Shown here: in pieces, positions 14,802-32,345 of the stretch
Position numbering within the stretch: the first letter of the stretch is position 1
Layout: each line of letters starts with the position of its first letter
Assembly (NCBI RefSeq): GCF_000247815.1
Contig: NC_021681.1
Span: forward strand, 8,616,321 to 8,680,320
Direction: 5' to 3'
Source of the DNA: Ficedula albicollis
Lineage: Eukaryota; Chordata; Aves; Passeriformes; Muscicapidae
DNA length: 64,000 nucleotides
Translations under genes and position numbers: made by a program
The notes under the pieces: generated by a model
What the model was told of the DNA's origin: nothing
What the model saw: only the letters and a program-made list of their open reading frames with translations
Database searches by the model: none

Positions 14802-16373
14802 TATCAGAATAATGATTTGGAAGCAGAAGCCTGGCACAGAGCCCCGCAGTGATGATGGGTCAGGCAGAAGAAACAACTCTGTGCTGGGTTTGTGTGGAAT
14901 CACCTGCACCAATTTGCACTTGTGCAACATCTGGCTTTTCTACCCAGGCTTGGACTCTCAATAATAAGGTATGAGGAAAGGGAAAGGGAAAAAGACAAAT
15001 AGAAAATATAGTTGGCACTGTCTCCCTTGAGCCAAATTCTGGACTCACTAGGGAGTTTTTCTTAATTAAGTACTGTTTCTTGTCAGCTCTGAGAGCCTGG
15101 GAAATGACACTGTTCAAGTGACACAAGTTGATTTCTTAGTGACCAAACATACAGAGTACTGCATGAAATTTCAGGCTCAAGGAGATAACTGCCTGCAGCC
15201 GCAGCCATCACATCTCACTCAATAAGTGAATCTCTACCATGAGCACTGAGCAGGGGAATAAACTGTGCTTCTCAGCCACAACAGCATTTCACACAGCACC
15301 TAAGTCCTCCTACCACTGTGCCTTGGGACAGGAAACTGGAGCAAAACCAGGACAACCCCTGCAACCAAAATCTAACTCAGCATCTGACTCATCCCATGCT
15401 CCAGCCACTAATCCAACAGTCTACTATGCAGAAATGAATGACTCAAACTGATATCTGGTGCCTCCTTGCTAATCTTCTCCCTTAATAAAGTGTCTTTATT
15501 AGTTCAGCAATCTAAAAATAACTGGCTGCATGATACTGACCAACCCTAATCAAAACATCTGCCAGCCCATCTAGCTGGAGCTACCCTTTAGATCATGTGC
15601 CACCACTTCAAAGCCTCCTGCATCAAGTCAGTAATTGTAACATTGCATCTAAATATTTAAGCTAGGGGCTGGTAGTCGCGTGTCCCATTTACAGTCAGCA
15701 TCTGTCCTCTAATTCCATTACAGTACAAAGCAAAAATGTTTCCCAAAACTCACAAACAGGAAAAGCATCACACAGCAAGAGAGGCAGCAGCAGCTTGAAC
15801 TTTCGAGCTGCTGAGCAGGGCTTTTGTGCTAAGGTCCTTTTTTTTCCTACCCCTTCAAACTCCCCACATACACACACTAAAATAGGGGTGGTGCCGAAAT
15901 TGTATTAATGTGAGCCTCAGGCACACAGAAAAAAAAGAAAAGAGGAAGGGGAGGGAAAGGGGGAAGGGTTTGGTCCAAGATGAAAGTAAGAAGAAAATAA
16001 AGGAGGCAATTTAGTCTGCTGTAGCCTGAATTGCTCTCAGTACAGCCAAGGGTAGAGGCTCGGGATGAGTAGGGCCCTTTTTGGACGGGTGCGCATGACT
16101 GGGGGAGGATCGGCCGGGACAGAGCCCGGGGGCCAATTCCCAACTCCCCTGGCTGGGAACAGAGCCCCCTTTGAGGCCAGCGGGGGGGTCCCGGCCCCAG
16201 CCCCCGCCCCGGCCCGGGGACCAGCTCTGCCCCAGCACTGCAGTGCTGAGAGCCACTGGCTCCTGCCAGGAAACAACAGCTATTTGATGGAGGGGGAGTT
16301 ATCAGATTAGTCAGCAAACCATGCCCCACATAACTCCCACCAAAGGTACAAGCAGCTCCCTCTTCTGTAGTGG

Positions 16374-16460
16374 CTATGCTAAAAATAAGCCCTGTTGTGC
16401 CACATAAAGGCACAAAACTTTCTCACATTCTTTATTTATGGCTTGTGCCTTTAAGAAGAA
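16374..16460. promoter_or_regulatory. MEF2-like site next to an 11-bp inverted repeat
   Basis: CTAAAAATAA at 16379-16388 fits the MEF2 consensus YTAWWWWTAR. Just downstream, TAAAGGCACAA (16405-16415) and TTGTGCCTTTA (16443-16453) form a perfect 11-bp inverted repeat with a 27-nt spacer. PAX3 acts in muscle precursors, so a MEF2 site is plausible, but one motif match is weak evidence. Confidence 0.2.
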
Positions 16461-19400
16461 ATGATCACGCATTCAGAAGTACAGTTATGCTGTTATAGAG
16501 CTATCAGCTCTATACACACTCCGACAACCAAGTTTTCTTTAAATATATACCCAGAATCAGAGTTGAGGATGATGCTGGCAGAGACACTGAAATACAGCAC
16601 ATACGGGGCTGCACATGTGGCATCTGTAAACAGTGTGAGAATCACGTGCAAGTGTCCCAGAAAAAAGGCTGAAACAGAATCACACCAGGAGTACAAAGGT
16701 TTACCTACACCCATGCATGTGGTGGGAGAGATCACAATGATACACTGTTTTTATCACACTTTTTTTAAAATACCATGTTGCCATTCTCTCTGATCCCACT
16801 CTGCTGTAAATACTCCCTAAATCCTGAATTAGCTACCATTAAAATTACAACTCTTGTCCTTGCCCTTGTAAAAAATGCCACTCCTTGAGGCACCGAAAGG
16901 CCCATGGCGAGGAGTGGATTTCAGGCAGCGCCAGCGAATGTCCAGCACTAATCTGTGCTCCCGAGCAGAAAAACCAGACTTTGCTTCGTGATCAGCCTCA
17001 GGAGTCACTTCCTGACCTATCCCACAGCCTTCCCTGGCACCCACGCTCCGGGATACCTGAAGCCCCCAAGAACAGAGCTACAACAGCTCCTCATATTGCA
17101 CAAACCCCCCGCTTCTTTCCCCCTGTAACAGGGCACTCAGCGCTGAGCTGGCACCCGAGGGTTTTGCTGCACAGCACACGGACACCCTTTGGACATTCCA
17201 GAAGCAACCCGAGTGTCAGAAAGGGCATCCGAGATGCACTGCCAGCGGGCACCCTCTGCCACACCAGCCCTTGGAGCCAAGCTGGTGGGTGCTGGCAAAC
17301 ATGATCCTGTGGCATCAAAATCCTTAGAAGCACTGCCAGTTATTTTAGTAACAGAACAGGATTGTTTTTATAGATGAAGTGAAATCAAAGCTCCTCGGCT
17401 GGCAATGGGAGTTGAAGCAGAACTTTTTTTTGGTCAGTCAGATACAAAATGTAGTGGTGGGCTTATTATATGGTTATTCTTTTCTTGTAATGGTGTCACT
17501 GGTGTGTTGTCCCTACAGCACCACAGTCCTGCACATGCAGGGCAGGAGTATGGCAACAAATGTTTTCTGGAGCAGCAGCACACTCACACTGCTGCATCCC
17601 AGCCACTCCAGTAATGAGATTAAGCAACAGCTTGCTAATCAGGGAGGGGGAGCAGGCGGTGCTGTGGGGAAGAGCACACTCTCCCTCGCACTGCCAAGCC
17701 TTCCCAGCCACTGCCACAGAACAGATGGGATTACCAAGGCTGCCGTTTCCACAGAACTGTCCAGTCACGTTCACCAGCAAAAACCTCCATGCCTAGGGCA
17801 GGAGAGGACTACACTACCCTATGTAATCAAGGGGGAAATTGCTACTGATTGAACTAAAAACAAATAAAGTTGGACACTCACATCCACAGAAAGTGAAAGA
17901 GAGGGAGCATCGTCGGGAGGTGGAATGCAGCCTCCTCCTACAACTGTGCTGTGAGGCACGAGTGCGCCCCTCTTGCAGCAAGGCATCCCCAGCCCCAGTG
18001 GTTTTCCTGCAAGTGTTTTGGGGCTCCCCTGGGCTGGAGAGTCAGCCATGCACCCAGACACTGATTTATAATAAAATCAGGAGCTCCACTTTAAAGGGCA
18101 GACAGTTAAAGGGCACAAAGACTGTTTCAAAGAGAAACAGAAGGATGAGTTATATTGATAACAGTATTTTTTTTCTTGCTGTCTCTATTAACCACTCTTT
18201 GTTCCATAAAGCAGTGATATTATCAAGGCTTACTATCTTCTGTTTCTAATTTCTGTCAAGAAATTCAAGAAGGAAGCAAAGCTAGTTATTTAACAACTAG
18301 GGCACAGAATTCATCTATTTTTCTCTTGGTGCACATCCCTCTCAGAAAAACAGTCTGTTGAAGGAGATGCTGGAGAAAACTCTGGACCCATCATATGGGG
18401 GCAACTAAAACAGGTGATCAAACTGTGCCTTCTGGCCTTAAAATCTCTAATTTTGTTAACATCTTCTGTATGTCTGTATTACACACCTCTTTGGAAACAC
18501 AGACAGAAGATGAGGGTTCCTTGAAAGTTTTAATAACAGTTGAAAACCAAGTTTTAGGAGGGTTTAGGGGTTTGTTCCAACATAACAAGGACAAGTCCTA
18601 CAGTCAAAGAATGGATTTCTGTTGTCCTTGCAAGGCACCAGCATCCCTTGATGTCTAGAAATGCTATAAACATTTTCTTTCTAAAAACAGCTATTTTTTT
18701 CCACGATGGAGAGTCCATAAAACTTCGTGGAGCATCAGCTATTAGGGGCTCATTGAATAATTCATCCCTCATTGCAAGCCCATAATGTCTTTTCTCAGCC
18801 TTTTGTGGGGCTGTTTTCTCTTCTTTTCTCCTTGAATTATAAAAAGGTTGCCTTCTTTTGTTCACATCAAGCTGCTGCTAGCTGAAGCTTTGTCTGTGCA
18901 AAGCCAAAGTGTGAGTTTCAATGGACTCCCCCCTCTTTGTTTTCCAAGTTCATCTCCAAGTGTAGATTGTGTATAGAAGGCCTTCTTTGTAAAAGCTGGA
19001 AAAGTTGTACAAATGTTTGACCAGCTCATTTGGTACTTTTGTCTCGCCTTCTCCAGTGCCTGTGCATGTGCTGGGCAGCGACTTGCACACAGAGGCAGCC
19101 TGGCCGGGCCCTTGCCTGCCCTGCACCCTGGCCCAGCCGGGAGCCAGGCTCGCTTCAACGGGAGCAGCAGCTGTGCCCCGCAGCAGCCCCTCACCTCCGC
19201 CTTGTTCAGGTTGCAACCTCCCCGCAGTCCCGGGCCAAACACCAGCACATGCTCTTCCCAGCAGTTTCAAGAGCAGAAAAAACAAAACATGTGTCTCCCT
19301 GCCCTGCTCAGACTGCAGAGACTTGAGGCTCCGCAGTGTTTTGCTGCAACTACCCCTTCTATGGTGCTGCAGCCTGTCCCTTGGCTCGGGGAAGGAGCCC

Positions 19401-19718
19401 CTGCACGGCTGTGATCGGGGACTCTGTGGTGGCTCCTACCGTCCCTGCTCCCTGGTTATTGAACGCCAGACCAGCAGCGACTCCCATCTCGCTCCAACCT
19501 CTGCGCCATTCCTGCACACTGCAGGGCCGCTCCGGCGGGGGAAGGGGACGCGATGGGATGTGGCAGCCAGGCTGTCAGGGCTCACTCCCTGCCCTACACC
19601 TCCCGCTGTGCTGGCCCCAGGACAGCCTCGGGGACGGGGAGTGATAGCCACCAGCACCTGGGACTGGCACTGGCCCGTCGCAGGGCTCCGCGGAGAGCAG
19701 GGGCAAACGGGACTTTAC

Positions 19719-25340
<5,622 letters not shown>

Positions 25341-25420
25341 TTACTTCATTTTTTCCTTTTGCTTATTTACTTTGAACTGAAATCTCTCTCCGTCCAGAAG
25401 AAACATCTCTGGATCCGATG
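25341..25420 (-). promoter_or_regulatory. Possible PAX3 core promoter
   Basis: On the minus strand this AT-rich pocket inside the CpG-rich zone reads CAAAGTAAATAAGC near 25373-25360, which holds a TATA-like AAATAAG. Counting only non-homopolymer bases it lies about 360 bp from the ATG, a plausible 5' UTR length. The match is weak; a CpG-island promoter without TATA is equally possible. Confidence 0.25.
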
Positions 25421-25719
25421 GTGCTCACAGCTTTGATAGCAAGAGCGGCAGTGAGATCTCCGTGGGGATGTCTGCTTTCAAAAACCGGTGGGACAAGGGT
25501 GTCCCTGCGTTTCACGCGTGTGCGTGAGCGTTTATATGTGTATGGGTGCGAGGCGGTGCGTGTTAAAGTCTTACTAACAAGCATTTGTTCCCAGGAATTT
25601 ATTGTAGTATTCAATCTAAACTGCTGGAAAAATAAAAGAGGTAAAGTCTGCCTCGGAGCTGGAGTGCCCACAGCAGGATATGACGCCAGGAGTGTTGTAA
25701 AGACTGTCTGTCCTTAGAG

Positions 25720-25945
25720 AAGGTACCATTGTGCACGGCCTTTTATTTATAACTTGGTAAGTGCCAGCAAACTCGCCTCCTTTACACTCCGAAGTGCCAG
25801 CCCGGCTTTCCACAGGGCTCTTTATTTGCAATCGTCTATTCAGGAACTGTCACTCCCGAGCTTCAAGTTATTCAAGACCTTAATCAATCAAAAGGATGAG
25901 AATCGCTCAGGTTCCCTCCTTTGAAATGAAGGGGAAAATGTTTTC
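25720..25945. promoter_or_regulatory. Candidate proximal PAX3 enhancer with Hox/Pbx, CDX and SOX-like motifs
   Basis: This AT-rich islet lies in the CpG-rich zone about 0.4-0.6 kb upstream of the presumed promoter. It contains CCATTGTG (25726-25733, SOX-like), TTTTATTTATAAC (25741-25753, CDX-like TTTAT cores), a further CTTTATTTGC, TTAATCAATCA (25880-25890, Hox/Pbx-like) followed by AAAAGG, and CTTTGAAA near 25919. Mouse PAX3 has proximal upstream neural crest elements reported to use Hox/Pbx, Tead and Cdx inputs. Equating this islet with them is inference. Confidence 0.4.
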
Positions 25946-26462
25946 TGGGCACCCCGTCCGCGCTCCCTTTACGAGCCGGACGATGGTTGCGGGGCCGGGG
26001 CCGGCTCCAGGGTGGGCGGGAGTTCTCGTTATTTAGGCAGAAACCCGGAGCCTTAATAATAACCGAACCGGCCGCCAAGGGACCGGCAGCAGCACGGCAT
26101 GGCCCCGGGAAAACTCTGGGTCTGCGTCGGGCTGCGCTCGGCAATGCGGGGCGAGGGGTCCGCAGAACGGCACCCACTGCAGCCGGGGTGGCTCTAGCCC
26201 GTGGTCCCCCTCTCTCTCCAGCCCCACGCGCCGGCCACCAAACCGAGGGGTTTCCCTCGCTCTCAAATGCGCACAAAGAGATTCAAATACTGGGTGCTGC
26301 CCGGGAATACTCTCGCGCCCCAAGGAAAAGCCTGTCACAAAACGTTCTCACTCAGTGAAAGTCAGCGTGTATTTCACAAAGTGTTTGCGTTCTACCAACC
26401 CCCCGGTGGCCGGAGCTCGGGAAACCCATTAACGAGCCCTGTGGAACCCAGTCCCGAGAGAG

Positions 26463-26599
<137 letters not shown>

Positions 26600-27479
26600 C
26601 GGCTCGGGGCGGCAGGGGCCGTGCGGGCCGAGCTGTCCCTCCACAAACCGCGCAGCGCCACTCGCCACGCGCCTTTTACTGGAGACAGGAATTCCGTAGA
26701 TGTGTTACTTAAAAAAAGAGACGTAACTCCTTAGGATTTAATTCTCGCTCGGGAACCCCGCGGCGGGGAGCAGGGCAGCACGAAGCGCGCCCGGCTCAAA
26801 CAGCATCCCCGTGGCCACCTCGCTCCCCACTGTACCACTGCGGCTCCGAGCATGAGAGCAGAAACCCTTCCTACCCATCGCCACGGGTGCCATGGTGATG
26901 CTGCGGGCAGTAATCCCCGTCCACGCGAGGAGGGGTGCGAATTGGGACTGTCTCGACCGCTCACCCACGAAGGAGGAGGAGCGGAGCCCCTCATCCCGGC
27001 AGGAGAGCCAGCCTGGGCGGTGTTTTTCAGCTGCTTTCCCACCTCCTGTAACGATGCGCCTTCATGTGCGTGCCCCGTGTTTTTGCGTGGAGCCCGTGCC
27101 GGCCCTGCCAGAAACCATCTCGGGAGTTCCGGAGCGATCCCGACACGGCTGCATCCCGCAGCTCCAGGTCCCCGTTCCGCGCCCGGCCCCGTGGGGCTGC
27201 CACGGCCCCGCCACCCCAGCGCGTCCCCGCAGCCCCAGAGCCGAGCCGCGCTTCCCCAGGACAGCTCCCGGGCCGGACTCGCGTGGATCGAGCAGGGGAA
27301 AGCGGTGTGAAACCCACCTAGTCTCGCCCTCGTGGTCCTGCGCTACCAGACACCGAGTGCCCCGCGATGAAACAGCCTCATCTTCCCGCACGGGAACTGT
27401 GAAAAATTCAGGGCAAAAAGATTAGGCACGAATGCCTGGCCCCGCTCCTCCCTCCCCTCCTCGCCCCCACCCCCATATT

Positions 27480-27740
27480 ACAGTCCTTTAGGCCAGCAGA
27501 GATGATTTCACGGTTTTCCAGTGGAAATAGCTAAAAACGCTCCTGCTAATTACAGAGCTCTTCCAGGCCAGGTGCACTTTTAATTGGATTAGTAAATGCT
27601 CTATATTAAACCTGCAGCACATCAAATGGACAGTGAAAATTAGAGCTATTAAGAACACAGGCAATCATTTCTGAACGATAAACAGTGTTGGTCTCCCCTC
27701 TATTAGAAATAAATCAATTACACTCTTTCCGGTTTTGAGC
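27480..27740. promoter_or_regulatory. Candidate conserved upstream element with homeodomain sites and an E-box
   Basis: This AT-rich, non-repetitive islet contains CTAATTACAG (27546-27555), the E-box CAGGTG (27569-27574), TTTAATTGGATTAG (27578-27591), GAGCTATTAAG, CAATCATTTC and AAATCAATTACAC. It stands out between GC-rich sequence and a pentamer microsatellite, roughly 2 kb upstream of the presumed promoter. It looks like a developmental enhancer; conservation is untested. Confidence 0.4.
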
Positions 27741-27837
27741 TCACAAATTCATTTCTTGTACGGGTTTCGAAGAGACGTCCCCGGCTATTTCCAAGGGAGG
27801 TGGAGAGGAGACTACAGTTTGATGCATAGAAACAAGA

Positions 27838-28078
27838 GGAAAGGAAAGGAAAGGAAAGGAAAGGAAAGGAAAGGAAAGGAAAGGAAAGGAAAGGAAAGGA
27901 AAGGAAAGGAAAGGAAAGGAAAGGAAAGGAAAGGAAAGGAAAGGAAAGGAAAGGAAAGGAAAGGAAAGGAAAGGAAAGGAAAGGAAAGGAAAGGAAAGGA
28001 AAGGAAAGGAAAGGAAAGGAAAGGAAAGGAAAGGAAAGGAAAGGAAAGGAAAGGAAAGGAAAGGAAAGGAAAGGAAAG
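27838..28078. repeat. (AAAGG)n pentanucleotide microsatellite, about 48 copies
   Basis: A pure GGAAA/AAAGG array of about 241 bp is followed by degenerate purine-rich sequence (AGAAAAAGAGAGAGAGGAG). One frame reads as Lys-Gly-Lys-Glu-Arg repeats; it is not a gene. The array is polypurine/polypyrimidine and could adopt non-B structure. Confidence 0.96.
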
Positions 28079-29060
28079 TGGGAGAGAAAAAGAGAGAGAG
28101 GAGAGAAAGAAAAGCGAAAAAACCAACACTAAAAACCCTAAGAAGGAACGAAGGAAGTCAAGACTGGCATAACTATTGAGTGTGGACGCCTGTAACTGGT
28201 GTTTCGTACTCCACGCAGTCCTCGCCATAAACACCTCGAAAAGAAACCTCTGGGTTTGGGCGTCCGGCCGAGGAGACCCTCGGGGCTGCCCAGTTCAGCT
28301 TCACCCCCTGCCTCACAGCTTTCCCTTCGCACAGGTTTCCCTCTTTCCTCCCCTGTCACAAAGCGAGCGGGTGCGTTTGCGGGACCCTGTCCCGGACAGG
28401 GCAGAGCCCAGGAGCCGCTGCCGCCGCTGAGGGCAGAGGAGGGTGCGCCTGGCGGGAGGGGGAGCTGGGCTTGCGGGCTTCCAGGAGCCCCTGGCCCGCC
28501 CCGAGCCCATGCTCCGCGCTAGGGGGATCCTTCCCCACCGCAAGCCACGCGTGGGGAGATTCCACGGACCAGAGGCACGTTAAACCAGAACGGTATCGAA
28601 GAGTTCGGGCGAGAGAGACCTGCGTAGGACGGCGAGCTGTAAAATGCCACAGAAGAGAAACTTCAATGCTGTTTTGTAATTTGTAATTTTATAAAAAGGT
28701 AATTTGGCGCCAGCGTAGTAGGAACGGTTATTGAATCCCCTGCCTCGAGAGGAGACGCGATGGGGAGTGTCGGGGGGGGTGGGACTGAAAGCGGGGCAGG
28801 TAGGGAGGCAGCAGGTGGTGGCATCCAGCGACACCCCGCCGGCGGCCACAGCGACAGGCAGCTCCCTACAGCCCAGCCGCACTCTCAGAAACCAGCTCCG
28901 CCTTAGAGCCCTCCGAGGAAAGCCGCTCCGCGCCCGGTGTTCGCACAGCACCCCTCCCCGTTTATGGACCCAGGGGTGTCCGGGGACATTACTCGTTGAG
29001 CTGGGTCTGTGAGGGAGGGAGCCTCGCCGTCGCGCTCTGCGGCAGCCACCCGGGAGCGCG

Positions 29061-29233
29061 GCGGGATGCGGCAGTGGGATCAACGGGATGTGGCAGTGGG
29101 ATCAGCGGGACCCTGGCTGTGGGATCAGCGGGATGTGGCAGTGGGATCATCGGGATGTGGCAGTGGGATCAGCGGGATGTGGCTGTGGGATCAGCGGGAC
29201 CCTGTCTGTGGGATCAGCGGGACGCTGGCTGTA
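29061..29233. repeat. 22-23-bp minisatellite, about 8 copies
   Basis: Units of the form GCGGGATGTGGCAGTGGGATCA repeat with variants (GCGGGACCCTGGCTGTGGGATCA, TCGGGATG...). Two alternating unit types suggest higher-order duplication within the array. Confidence 0.9.
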
Positions 29234-29440
29234 AGGCTGGGACGGAACCAGCCTGAGTTGAGAAGGGTGCAGTCCCTGCTCGGACACCTTTCCCGGCACA
29301 CAGAGCCCTGAGCCCGCAGACGCCTCCGCCCCCGAAAAGCCCGGACCGTGGGCTGGCTCCTGGGCTGGCACCTGGGCCCAAGCCTTAGCAATAAATCGAG
29401 AAAAGTAGCCTAAAGATTAATTATTTTTAGTGCGGTTTTT

Positions 29441-29442
<2 letters not shown>

Positions 29443-29478
<36 letters not shown>
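29443..29478. repeat. T36 homopolymer
   Basis: An uninterrupted T run preceded by TTTTTCC and followed by GTGGCAG. It contains no G insertion, unlike the neighbouring T tract at 29739. Confidence 0.9.
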
Positions 29479-29479
<1 letters not shown>

Positions 29480-29499
29480 TGGCAGAAACATAATACCAT

Positions 29500-29720
29500 T
29501 TGGCAAAAAAAGAAATTACCAGCAAAGGGCCAGGGAGATTAACATTTGGAAACTTATGAAATGTAATCTGCATATCCAATTGATTCCCAGCATATCAGTT
29601 GAAAGGATAAAGATGTGTATCTCCATGATGGATATTGCATTAATAGGCACATAAATAAAGGTTGAAAAGTCATCACTGAAAGCTTTGAACCTTTTCCCAT
29701 CGCTTTTATGTCCCATCCGC
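29500..29720. promoter_or_regulatory. Candidate regulatory element between two T tracts (POU, CDX, TCF/LEF-like motifs)
   Basis: This non-repetitive AT-rich block includes CTGCATATCC (POU-like), GATATTGCATTAATAGG, CATAAATAAAGG (CDX-like) and CTTTGAA at 29683-29689 (TCF/LEF core). It lies upstream of PAX3, which is known to be Wnt/Cdx-responsive at the neural plate border in mouse. The assignment is motif-based only. Confidence 0.3.
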
Positions 29721-29735
29721 ACGTTTCAGCACCAT

Positions 29736-29738
<3 letters not shown>

Positions 29739-29834
<96 letters not shown>

Positions 29835-29860
29835 TTTTTTTTTTTTTTTTTTTTTTTTTT
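29739..29860. repeat. T49-G45-T28 compound homopolymer
   Basis: T 29739-29787, G 29788-29832, T 29833-29860, then GTTG(TTTTG)n. The architecture is the same as at 8048-8235: a G run inside a poly-T tract. Confidence 0.9.
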
Positions 29861-29899
29861 GTTGTTTTGTTTTGTTTTGTTTTGTTTCCTTTTTGAGTT

Positions 29900-31250
29900 G
29901 TTACGTTTTCATTAATTTACAGCCACAGTGGGCCTGGCAGTCGGAGAAGGGGCAGCTCAGTACGGGAGGAGGCTCTGCAGAAGGCCGGGAATAGGGGACA
30001 GCGCACCCCGGATGCCCCGAGCCGAGTCCCGGGATCCCCCGAGCTCCGCTGAGCGGGCTGAGGGGAAAGGAGGGCACCCTGCCTCTGCCACTCCTGAGGA
30101 AGAGTTCCCTCCGAGGGTTACATCCTCGGGGATCGCCTGGGCCAGCACCACGGACGGAAGAGAAATCTGGAGAGTTACGGCAAAGCATTTCCGTGGTGGG
30201 AAGATCCGAGGTAGAGCTCGCGGCCCCGAAGGGAGCCGAGAGAGGGAGCAAACAAACATCCAGGGGTGGGAGGTGGTCCCGGGAAGGGCCGAAATCCATC
30301 TCCCCGTAACGGCGAGGCTGCCCGTGGGCGAAGGCTGAAACACTTAACCCTACAAATGGCTCACTTTGCGGCACCGGCCGCCCTCTGCCTCCCTGCGAAC
30401 TGGCAATAAATACAGCATGTATTTCGCTAACTCCTCACCTTTCTGATTACTACCAGACCCTGCAGTAAGCGATCCTACAGCTGCCACTCCGCACGTGCCC
30501 TCCGAGCCAGGGCAGGGCAGGGTACATCCGCACTCCTGGGGCTGGCTGCGGGCTGCGGGCCCCGCGCCCAGAGCCCCGGGGCTGAGGAGGGCCGGTCCTT
30601 CCCTGCCAAGAGACAGGACGAGAAGGCGGCCTTACCCATTTATTCATGGCTTTAAAGACTACCATCGAGTTTCGGGTGCGTGTCAGAGAGCAGCGGCAAT
30701 GCCCCGCCGTGTCCCCGCGCACACCGGCGGTCACCGACGGGAAACGCGCGTCCTCCTTCTCCACCTCCTCCGTGGTTAACGGCCCCATTTCAAAACGAAG
30801 CGACTAATCCTCCTTAATTACTAGTAAAAACACCAGAGATTATTAATTCCAGCAGCGTCACAATGGATTTCCACCGGGAGTTTTGCTGCAGCGAGATCGT
30901 GAGGCTTTAGGAACCCGCAGCTCGGACCATCGGATACATTTGGCTGAGGAACAAGAGGTTTGCACGGCGCCTGGAGAAACGAGGAACACCCGTGGCCCTA
31001 TCTGTCTATCAACAGATAGACATCGGCAGCCATGCAGAACTCCATCCAACAGTCCCAAATGTCTCCTGGAACATTCTTACTTCCCTCCCCTCTTCCTCGC
31101 CCTCCATCCTATACGATGAAGCCAGGAATTAACGATATTAAGGGAGAAGCGGCCCTTCTAGCACAGACATTGAATTCATCAATCGGTATTTCGCCCACAG
31201 CTATATGATTTCATCGCTTATTCTTTTAAAGTTGAACTGAATTAAAAATT
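29900..31250. other. Upstream intergenic DNA, GC-rich to mixed, no gene
   Basis: GC-rich sequence (29930-30340, 30480-30780) alternates with AT-rich blocks (30390-30460, 30780-30860, 31110-31220). No reading frame resembles a known protein. The short inverted repeat CTATCTGT...ACAGATAG at 30998-31019 holds three GATA cores. The AT-rich blocks might be regulatory. Confidence 0.5.
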
Positions 31251-31254
31251 GAGA

Positions 31255-31405
31255 AACGATAAGCAGAGAGGGAGCGAAAAAAAGAGAGAAAATGAGAAAG
31301 AGCAAAAGAAAGAAGAAGGACAGAAAGAGAGGAGGAAAGAAGGAAAGAAGGAAAGAAGGAGGAAGGAAAGGAGGAAAGAGAAAGAAAGCATGAAGGAGGA
31401 AAGGA
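31255..31405. repeat. Polypurine (GA/GGAA-rich) tract
   Basis: About 150 bp consist almost entirely of A and G with GAAAG, GGAAAGAAG and GAGGAAAG repeats on the + strand. It precedes the GC-rich minisatellite and the 688-nt G run. Confidence 0.85.
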
Positions 31406-31499
31406 CCGGAGAAGGGTCTTGCCAGTGCTTGGGATGCGGCCGTGGTCTCCGCCGCACGAGCGGGTAAATCCCGGAGCTGCGGCAGCGGGCAGGAGGCGG

Positions 31500-32345
<846 letters not shown>

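Noticed and set aside
13767..14852. 361-codon poly-leucine frame
   Set aside because: It is the translation of a pure hexanucleotide microsatellite.
15877..16413. 178-codon minus-strand frame in a GC-rich patch of intron 4
   Set aside because: It lies within the PAX3 intron, has a low-complexity tail and resembles nothing known. GC-rich DNA often stays open by chance.
27735..28172. Lys/Gly/Glu/Arg-rich repeat frame
   Set aside because: It is the translation of the (AAAGG)n microsatellite.
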